DNA of 5,473 nucleotides from Alphaproteobacteria bacterium. GTDB taxonomy: Bacteria; Pseudomonadota; Alphaproteobacteria; JAGOMX01. The stretch is taken from assembly GCA_016742295.1 (NCBI GenBank), contig JACVCA010000105.1:1-5473 (forward strand). Direction: 5' to 3'. Below, piece after piece: positions 1-5,400 of this stretch. The notes below the pieces were generated by a model that was not told where the DNA came from, did not search any database, and saw only the letters and a program-made list of their open reading frames with translations. A program made the position numbers and the translations under genes. Within the stretch, counting starts at the first letter, position 1; each line of letters opens with the position of its first letter.

Positions 1-1
1 G

Positions 2-103
2 TATAGAGCCATTTATGAATTTAACGAAGATCTCGTTTACATAGTAATTATTGATAAAAGAAATGATGACCTTGCTTATAAAAAGTTAAGAAGAATGGAA
101 TGA
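2..103 (+). CDS. C-terminal fragment of a probable RelE/ParE-family toxin (5' end outside window)
   Basis: An open frame enters from the left edge and gives 33 residues before the TGA at 101-103. It begins YRAIYEF and continues through DLVYIVIIDKRNDD to a basic end (YKKLRRME). A YR-x-x-Y strand, then a hydrophobic strand, then a basic tail is how RelE/ParE-type ribosome-dependent mRNA interferases (or gyrase-poisoning ParE relatives) finish. That family normally has about 85-100 residues, so roughly two thirds lies outside the window. The partner antitoxin would normally be adjacent and upstream, also unseen. Whether the gene is intact cannot be judged. The assignment rests on a short C-terminal pattern only; an unrelated small protein remains possible. 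Confidence 0.45.
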   Translation, partial: YRAIYEFNEDLVYIVIIDKRNDDLAYKKLRRME

Positions 104-290
104 AAAGTTACGTTAAGCATTTAGTTCGGTTTTGTCGCATAGGTTGCGAAAGGCGTTGATGCTAACCTTAAGGTAACTCTTAAGTGTCAATTAGCGTTCA
201 AGTATTTACCCTTAATTGATCTTTCCAAGAAATTGTGGACACATTTTTACCGAACGGAGATGATAAATTTTTGTTACATGAGAGGTAGAA

Positions 291-584
291 ATGAATTTAA
301 AGAAAAGATACGATCAAGAGTTCAAATTAAATACGGTACAGCTAATTCTGAGCGGCAAGAGCACGCTTTCAGCTGTGAGTCGTGACTTAGGAGTTAGCAA
401 ATCAAGCCTTCATGATTGGATGAAAGAATATAAACCTAATGAAGGTAAAGAGTTTATAAAAAGCGAGAACTCAGCTTTTCGAAGTCAAGATATGAGGCAG
501 CTCAAGCGAGAGAACGAGATTTTGCGCCAGGAGCGAGATATATTAAAAAAAGCGTTGGGCATATTCTCATCAGTCCGCAAATGA
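291..584 (+). CDS. IS3-family transposase OrfA (helix-turn-helix, leucine zipper)
   Basis: This 97-residue protein is the DNA-binding subunit of an IS3-family transposase and binds the element's terminal repeats. It opens with KKRYDQEFKLNTVQLIL, the usual first helix of the HTH_Tnp_1 family. A helix-turn-helix follows at about residues 22-45 (SAVSRDLGVSKSSLHDWMKEY). At about residues 68-90 there is a leucine-zipper-like stretch (LKRENEILRQERDILKKAL), which mediates dimerisation in known OrfA proteins. The start is supported by a GAGAGG ribosome-binding sequence at 280-285, five bases before the ATG. The length is normal and there are no internal stops, so this part has not decayed. The TGA overlaps the ATG of orfB as ATGA (581-584). 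Without a full orfB the protein has no transposase to join; in such elements OrfA alone can act as a repressor of the promoter in the left end (family knowledge, not shown here). Confidence 0.9.
   Translation: MNLKKRYDQEFKLNTVQLILSGKSTLSAVSRDLGVSKSSLHDWMKEYKPNEGKEFIKSENSAFRSQDMRQLKRENEILRQERDILKKALGIFSSVRK
545..552 (+). other. A7G slippery site for programmed -1 frameshifting (OrfA to OrfAB)
   Basis: Seven A residues followed by G sit in the orfA frame as A AAA AAA G, decoding the Lys-Lys of DILKKALG. Slipping back one base puts the ribosome in the orfB frame. That frame is open from here through SVGHILISPQ into the orfB ATG at 581 and on to 742. This is the classical way IS3-family elements make the fused OrfAB transposase. 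I did not find a clear downstream stem-loop or pseudoknot. Because orfB is broken, any fusion product would lack the catalytic domain. Confidence 0.65.
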
Positions 585-745
585 AGTTTGCCTTTATGAA
601 GCAACATACTCATCTTTTTACGATTGATCGGATGTCCAAGGTATTTAGAGTATCCAGAAGTGGCTATTATGAGATTACTTCTAATTTTCGGACAAATTTA
701 TCGCCGCTTCCTAAAATTTCAACAGCTTTCTTGATAGCTTGGTAA
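581..745 (+). pseudogene. IS3-family transposase OrfB, N-terminal remnant
   Basis: The frame starts MKFAFMKQHTHLFTIDRMSK and goes on to VFRVSRSGYYE. The VSRSGYY signature marks the N-terminal end of IS3 OrfB. After residue 31 (base 673) the similarity ends, and the remaining ~23 residues to the TAA at 743-745 do not look like OrfB. The HTH_21 region and the whole rve integrase core with its DDE triad are absent; a full OrfB has about 270-290 residues. The unrelated tail reads much better on the opposite strand, as a piece of a Cro-like regulator, so the break is a junction with foreign DNA and not a simple frameshift. The ATG overlaps the orfA stop by four bases in the -1 frame. Confidence 0.8.
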
Positions 746-747
746 TA
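667..747 (-). pseudogene. Fragment of a YdaS/Cro-like helix-turn-helix antitoxin or repressor
   Basis: Read on the minus strand, this stretch gives YYQAIKKAVEILGSGDKF and then VRKLEV before running into insertion sequence DNA and stopping. AI-x-KAVEI-hydrophobic-G, then a short turn, then a second helix ending L-x-V, is the first half of the YdaS/Cro-like fold. Members are small (60-80 residue) regulators found as prophage repressors or antitoxins. No ATG, GTG or TTG lies in frame between an upstream stop near 790 and the fragment. The second half, including the recognition helix, is gone at the junction with orfB near 674-680. It is therefore a remnant, perhaps disrupted when the IS sequence arrived. 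The match is from pattern memory over 24 residues. Confidence 0.4.
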
Positions 748-781
748 GCAATGTCTTCCTAGGTTGTAATATAAACACCTA

Positions 782-865
782 AATAATACCTAAAGGCCTC
801 ATAAAGCCTTGAATGGTTTCACTTGCATGGAGTATCTTTATAAGATCCTGAAGGTAAAAGCTTGA
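782..865 (+). pseudogene. C-terminal remnant of an IS3/IS481-type transposase
   Basis: The frame reads NNT, a TAA stop (791-793), then RPHKALNGFTCMEYLYKI and a basic tail to TGA at 863-865. The pattern Y/N-N-x-x-RPH-x-AL-x-G-x-TP-x-EYL is the hallmark end of integrase-core (rve) transposases of the IS3 and IS481 families. Here it has a stop just before RPH, and the usual proline after Thr is Cys. Nothing upstream in this frame supplies the catalytic core, because the preceding bases belong to the minus-strand regulator fragment. It may be the other end of the IS3 element at 234-673 or a piece of a different element. It cannot make a functional protein. Confidence 0.6.
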
Positions 866-1028
866 GTCTCATTTATATTGAACTTACAGAGAAATTAAAA
901 GCATGGTCGTCTAAGAACAAATAATGTAATAACAGCACTATTTGCTTTATATAAAATGCTTTGATCACACTTTTCGGTTCTTCTTATGCCCTTCATCAGC
1001 ATCTTTTTGAAAGCTTTTTAGAAATTAA

Positions 1029-1057
1029 TTTACAACTACTATTTTAATATTTTAAAT
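1029..1057 (+). promoter_or_regulatory. Candidate sigma-70-type promoter for the XRE-receiver gene
   Basis: TTTACA at 1029-1034 differs from the -35 consensus at one position. After a 17-base spacer, TTAAAT at 1052-1057 matches the -10 consensus at four of six positions. Transcription would start near 1064 and leave a leader of about 80 bases. In DNA this AT-rich such matches are common, so this is only a candidate. Confidence 0.3.
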
Positions 1058-1100
1058 TATTAATGAATTTGAGAAAAATCTTTAACTGACTGCGCTAATT

Positions 1101-1134
1101 CTTGTCCAACAAGTGCATTTAAGTTAAGCCTTAA
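1101..1134. promoter_or_regulatory. Two short inverted repeats upstream of the XRE-receiver gene, candidate operators
   Basis: CTTGT at 1101-1105 and ACAAG at 1109-1113 form a perfect 5-bp inverted repeat around CCA. TTAAG at 1124-1128 and CTTAA at 1130-1134 form a second around a single C, ending 11 bases before the start codon. XRE-family proteins usually bind such short dyads as dimers and often control their own genes. The position between a possible promoter and the ATG would suit autoregulation. The repeats are short enough to arise by chance. Confidence 0.25.
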
Positions 1135-1145
1135 AAAGATATTGT

Positions 1146-1856
1146 ATGAAATTTTTTAAACCCTTAAGTGAGCATATTGGCAGGCGAATAAGAGATCGTC
1201 GCCAGAGGGCTAGAATGACGCTTTCTGACCTAGCCCAAAAGTTAGAAGTGTCTATTCCTCAAGTTGAAAAATATGAACAAGGGGTTAATAGAACTTCTGT
1301 TGAAATTTTATATAAGCTTGGACAAATTTTTAAAGTTTCTCCCGACTTTTTCTTCCAAGATTTTACTTATGACACTCAGCTCTCTGCAAAGTTTGTAGAT
1401 AGCGAGACTATTTCAATAAAAGGAGATGCAGAAATAAATATTCTTCTTATAGAAGATAACCCTGCCGATGAATTCATTATTAGAAAGTTTATAAAAGAAT
1501 GTCCTAATCCTAGCAATATTTTCACTGTTCATGATGGTCAGCAAGCTTTAGAACTTTTACGTAACCAACCTCATACTTCTCAATTTACCCACCCTGATAT
1601 AATTATTCTTGACCTTAATATTCCAAAAAGAGATGGGCATACGGTCCTTAAAGAAATTAAACGAGATCCGAGAATTCAAGCTATTCCTGTTATCATTGTC
1701 ACAAACAGCTTAAAAAGAGAAGAAATGATAGAGGTTTATCGAAGATATGCTAGTGGTTATATATGTAAATCAAGTGATCTTGATCTCTTTAAAAGTCAAA
1801 TTCAATCCCTTATTCATTATTGGTCATTTGCAGTTGTTCTCCCTAGACTCATCTAA
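1146..1856 (+). CDS. XRE helix-turn-helix / receiver-domain fusion response regulator
   Basis: This 236-residue protein joins a DNA-binding domain to a phosphorylatable receiver and is probably a cytoplasmic transcription regulator. Residues 11-72 are an XRE/Cro-C1 helix-turn-helix (IGRRIRDRRQRARMTLSDLA, then VSIPQVEKYEQGVNR, then a hydrophobic end with FFFQDF). After a linker (about 73-96), residues 97-235 form a receiver of the Rcp1/CheY-like class. It has the acidic pair E103-D104, the phospho-acceptor D156 in ILDLNIP (codon 1611-1613), the switch residue T186 and the conserved lysine K208. K208 is followed by Ser, where most receivers have Pro. The ending YWSFAVVLPR matches the typical Rcp1-like tail. 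The usual order in response regulators is receiver first and effector last; here it is reversed. The ATG has only a weak purine-rich sequence upstream (AAAAAGA, 1134-1140), but no better start precedes the HTH. The gene converges on the receiver/kinase pair to its right. Its partner kinase is inferred, not shown. Confidence 0.9.
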   Translation: MKFFKPLSEHIGRRIRDRRQRARMTLSDLAQKLEVSIPQVEKYEQGVNRTSVEILYKLGQIFKVSPDFFFQDFTYDTQLSAKFVDSETISIKGDAEINILLIEDNPADEFIIRKFIKECPNPSNIFTVHDGQQALELLRNQPHTSQFTHPDIIILDLNIPKRDGHTVLKEIKRDPRIQAIPVIIVTNSLKREEMIEVYRRYASGYICKSSDLDLFKSQIQSLIHYWSFAVVLPRLI

Positions 1857-1865
1857 ATCTAATCT

Positions 1866-1904
1866 AAGTTAAAAGCTATTTATCCCAGCAGTAAACTTTA
1901 ACTT
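1866..1904. terminator. Weak inverted repeat between convergent genes, possible terminator
   Basis: AAGTTAAA at 1866-1873 and TTTAACTT at 1897-1904 can form an 8-bp, AT-rich stem with a 23-base loop, just after the XRE-receiver stop. The stem contains one G-C pair and no run of T follows on the plus strand, so intrinsic termination is doubtful. The remaining bases to 1994 between the convergent genes hold no gene and no stronger hairpin that I can see. Confidence 0.2.
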
Positions 1905-1994
1905 AAAATAGGGTGGAACTCTTTACATTTAAGGGGGTTATTTTTCCTTTTAATCATAGTAATAGGTATTTAATACAACCAAGGATAATCTTTC

Positions 1995-2471
1995 CTAAAA
2001 AATACTTTTATTTTTTACGCGATAAATATTAATGCTTTCTCCTGCCATTTGTGCCATTAAACCTTCTATTTTGTTAATAATTTCTAAAAACAAATTTATA
2101 TCAAAAGGTTTATGCATATAAAACATTGCACCATGCTTATAACATTGCATAATATCTTCTTCAAACTCAGAGCCGCTGAGAATTGAAATCGGAAGAGGAC
2201 TTAAAGTTTTATCCTTATTGATTATTTCCAAAATTTCCTTGCCCTTTATTTTAGGTAAGTTTAAATCAAGCAAAATAAGATCTGGTTGTTCAGCAGTAGC
2301 ATATTCCCCTTTTTTGTATAAGAAATCTAATATTTCCTGGCCGTCTCTGCAAATGTGCAAATTAAACAGAATATTATGTTTCTTGAGGATACTCTTTATA
2401 TATTCAATATCACCGAGGCTATCTTCAACAAGTACAATATTTGCAAGGTTACGTTGAGGTAATTTTGACAA
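1995..2471 (-). CDS. Single-domain response regulator, Rcp1/CheY-like
   Basis: A stand-alone receiver of 158 residues, taken from a TTG start at 2469-2471. It accepts phosphate from a histidine kinase and, having no output domain, would act by protein contact or as a relay. The receiver spans about residues 10-145. It has the acidic pair E16-D17 (VLVEDSLGD), phospho-acceptor D69 in LILLDLNLP (codon 2265-2267), S99 at the Thr/Ser switch position and K121 followed by Pro (HKPFD). An ATG at 2529-2531 is also in frame, but the 20 extra residues only re-read the kinase's 3' end and are not receiver-like. The TTG has AAGGAG ten bases upstream (2482-2487). The start therefore overlaps the kinase gene by 23 bases, suggesting one transcript and translational coupling. 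The overlapping kinase is the most likely phosphodonor (inferred from context). Confidence 0.88.
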   Translation of the reverse strand: MSKLPQRNLANIVLVEDSLGDIEYIKSILKKHNILFNLHICRDGQEILDFLYKKGEYATAEQPDLILLDLNLPKIKGKEILEIINKDKTLSPLPISILSGSEFEEDIMQCYKHGAMFYMHKPFDINLFLEIINKIEGLMAQMAGESINIYRVKNKSIF

Positions 2472-5400
2472 AGTCCTTAATCTCCTTGCTTTTCTGAGGA
2501 ATAGTAAAGCTAAAAGTTGTGCCCTTTCCAACTTCTGATTCTAACCAAATCTTACCCCCATAATTGTTGATTATTTTCTTACACACCGCAAGACCAATTC
2601 CTGCCCCGGGATACTCTTCTTCTTTATTTAATCGATGAAATAAATCAAACAATCGCTCAGTATGCTTCATATCGATGCCAATCCCATTATCTTTGACTGA
2701 AAAAGTGAAACCTGACTTATTGGAAGTTACACCAATATGGATTTGAGGGGGTTGTTTATTTCTAAATTTTAAGGAATTTGCAATTAAATTTTGAAATACC
2801 ATTATCATCGTAACAGAATCCCCTAGAATAAGTGGAAGTGGATCATTAGTAATGTTTGCTTTTGTCTCTTGGATGGCAGCATGTAAGTTTTCCAAGACGC
2901 GCTTGAGAATAGACTCGCAATTAATAAGTTCTTGGCGTGATTTTTGATGGGTTATTTTTGCATAGACAAGAGCTCCTTTTATCATATCTTGCATTCGTTT
3001 AGAGCCATCGATAATAAAATGTAAATACCTTTTAGCTTCTTCATCCCTAAGTTCTTTTAATTGATCCCTTAAAAGTTTTGAAAAGTTCAAAATTGTACGA
3101 GAAGGCTCTTGCAGGTCATGAGAACAGATATAAGCAAAATTCTTAAGATCTTCATTGGTAATTTTTAACGCTTGGACGGTTTTTGCTAGTTTATTCTCTG
3201 AGTTTATGATCTTAGTAATGTCTTGATAACTGCAAAGCAGATATTTTTTATGCTGCGGGCCTTCAAGACAGACTATTTTAACATCATAAATTTTATCTTT
3301 TCGTACCATTCGACCTTGAAAAAATCCCTTTTTAAACGCTTGTGTATCTTGTTTTATAAATATCTCAGCTTCGCTTTTAGAATGAAGGGCTTGAATATTA
3401 CAATTGATCACCTCTTTTTTTGGAGCAAATTCTTGATAATAAGCCTTATTGACAATCGTTATTTGGTACTTTTCATCTTTAACACACGTAGCATCAGGCA
3501 CAGCATCAATTACCTTTTTTAAGAAATTATGAGAAACTTTAAGATTGGCTTCTGCTTCCTTACGGCTCGCAACTTCCTTTTGTAGTGCTTGCGTCCTTTC
3601 AGCAACATGCTGTTCAAGCAAATCATTTGCTTTTTGAAGATCTAAAGCAGCTTGCTGACGATCTGTTACATCACTGATCAGTATATAGAAACCTTGGGTA
3701 GCGCCGTTAATGCCTAACTTAGGAATAAAAATAACCTCAGCATAGCCATCATCTCCTTTCTTATCAAATTTTGCCTGTTGACCTGAAAGTGCTTTTTCTA
3801 TATAAGGTTTCATGATTTTATAGTCTTGAGGGCTAAGAGTTTGCCCAGAAAGCTTTTGCAGAGATAGACCAGACCGTTCCGCATGGAGTTTATTATTAAA
3901 GCGGTATTTTAAGTCTTGATCCACATAAGCGATCTGAATAGGCAAAGAGTCAAGAATAAGGCGGAGATTCTCTTCGCTTTTTTTAAAGCTCTCTTGCGTA
4001 TTTTTAATCTCTGTGACGTTTGCAAATGTGATGACAATGCCTGTGGCTTTGCCCTTTTCTGTCTTATAAGCAAGAATTTTCCGCAGATACCATTCACCAG
4101 TGTCTGCTTTAATTTGTTTCTCTATAGAAGTATGATTTTCTAAGACCGTTTTCGCATCTTGCATAAGATAGGGATCCTCAAAATGCACAGTAATATCACT
4201 TATAGGTCTGCCAATATCTGTTTCAATAAAATTGAACAGCTTTAAGGCTTCAGGGGTAAAACGTTTTAGACAAAAATCTTGGTCTATAAATATAGTTGCG
4301 ATATTTGTGCTTTTAAGCAGATTAACAAGGTCATCATTTGTGGCTTCTTGAATGTCCATTTTTTCTTGAAGTTGAGAATTCACGACTGTTAATTCTTCAT
4401 TTAGAGATTGCAATTCTTCTTTTGAGGTTTCCATTTCCTCGCTTGCAGCTTGTAACTCTTCATTCATGGACATAATTTCTTCATTCGAAATTTTTAATTC
4501 TTCATTAGAGCTCTCTAAATCTTCAACTGTGCTTTGCAAATAGGTACGAGTATCATTAAGCTCATGTTCAAGTTTTTCAATAACCCCATTTTTAGCAAGG
4601 TTCTTTTTGCCTTTTTTGTTTTTTTCTGGGTCTTTAATATCCTTAAATGTTACGATTAATAAATTCTTCCCGTTGCCTTTTTTTAACACAGCAACTGTAA
4701 ATTCAATCCAAACATGCTTACTATCCTCTTCGATATAAGTGGTACTTGTAATTGTCTCTAGCTTATCATGAATAAGGGTTTGGACAGATTTTCTTATCTT
4801 TCCTGGCAAATTTCCCCGTGCTATTGTCATCAAGTTTAAATGAGGAGTTCCCTGAGGAAGCTTAAGGTAGCGGCTTAAAGAGCCCACAAGATAAAGCACT
4901 TCATATTGCATATTAATAAGAATGGAAGCCGGAATATGTTCTTCCGCAAGCTGCTGTTTAAAACATTCAAAAAGATTTTTTTGACGGGAAAATAAACTAC
5001 CTTCTGCTCCCAAAATTGGGGTGGCCATAGCAAACTTGCTGTTCGATTTAAAATTTATAGGTACTTTTGCAGCTAGTTCAATACGCTTAAATAGACGGCT
5101 TTTTTTAGAAACAACTTCAAAAAGATGAGCTTCTCTTCCTATCGTCTCCGAGGGCCCAAGAAACAAATATCCCCCAGGTTTTAGAGAAAAGTGAAATAAT
5201 TTTAGGATTTCTTTTTGCACCTCCGGTTCAAAATAGATGAAAAGATTCCTACATGAAATAAGGTCCAATTTACAGAAAGGTGTATCATGGATAAGGTTAT
5301 GTCTTGTAAACATCACGAGTTTTCGGAGATCAGATTTTACACGATATCCTTCTTCTATTTTATCAAAAAACTTTGCTAAACGCTCTGGTGATATTTGTTC

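Larger units (their letters stand above)
234..673 (+). mobile_element. Left part of an IS3-family insertion sequence, truncated
   Basis: The segment holds a complete orfA, an A-rich frameshift site and the start of orfB in the -1 frame, which is the layout of IS3-family elements. The left end is placed tentatively at 234-258, where a TGTGGACACATTTTTACC stretch starts about 55 bases before orfA, a usual distance for a terminal repeat. I could not find the reverse complement of this end anywhere downstream, so the right terminus is missing or has diverged. The element stops resembling IS3 at about 673, before any DDE catalytic residues, and so cannot encode an active transposase. A transposase tail at 782-865 may be the far end of this element after an internal deletion, or may come from another copy. 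Confidence 0.75.
866..1145. other. AT-rich intergenic stretch without a recognisable gene
   Basis: I see no gene on either strand here. Short open stretches exist, for example 844-924 on the plus strand and a 19-codon minus-strand frame between 965 and 1024 that reads KSFQKDADEGHKKN. Neither has a start with a ribosome-binding site, and neither matches a family I recognise. The first part probably still belongs to the right end of the transposase remnant. The last ~120 bases are the upstream region of the XRE-receiver gene and hold a candidate promoter and two small inverted repeats. Confidence 0.6.

Noticed and set aside
128..150. GGTTTTGTCGCATAGG stretch resembling an IS6-type terminal repeat, with a TCGCA/TGCGA hairpin
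   Set aside because: The resemblance covers about ten bases, there is no partner repeat or IS6 transposase in the window, and the 5-bp hairpin lacks a T-run.
165..174. Perfect 10-bp palindrome ACCTTAAGGT
   Set aside because: It is a single copy, close to no gene start with a promoter, and is the kind of short palindrome expected by chance.
793..810. AAGGC/GCCTT inverted repeat with 8-base loop
   Set aside because: It lies within the transposase C-terminal remnant and is explained by coding sequence. The stem is too short for a terminator.
844..924. Short plus-strand open frame reading GKSLSLIYIELTEKLKAW
   Set aside because: It has no start codon with a ribosome-binding site, overlaps the transposase tail in another frame, and matches no family I can name. 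It is most likely the non-coding right end of the remnant element.
965..1024. 19-codon minus-strand frame containing KSFQKDADEGHKKN
   Set aside because: It is bounded by stops on both sides and has no start. It looks protein-like in composition, but I cannot place it in a family; it may be another small remnant.
1930..1998. Possible terminators for the minus-strand operon (AAGG/CCTT and AGGA/TCCT stems)
   Set aside because: The stems are only four base pairs, with bulges and no proper T-run; they are not supportable as intrinsic terminators.
3223..3522. Plus-strand open frames inside the kinase gene (also at 2218-2457, 3916-4143 and 5237-5419)
   Set aside because: They are antisense shadows of the well-supported kinase and receiver genes and have no family features.
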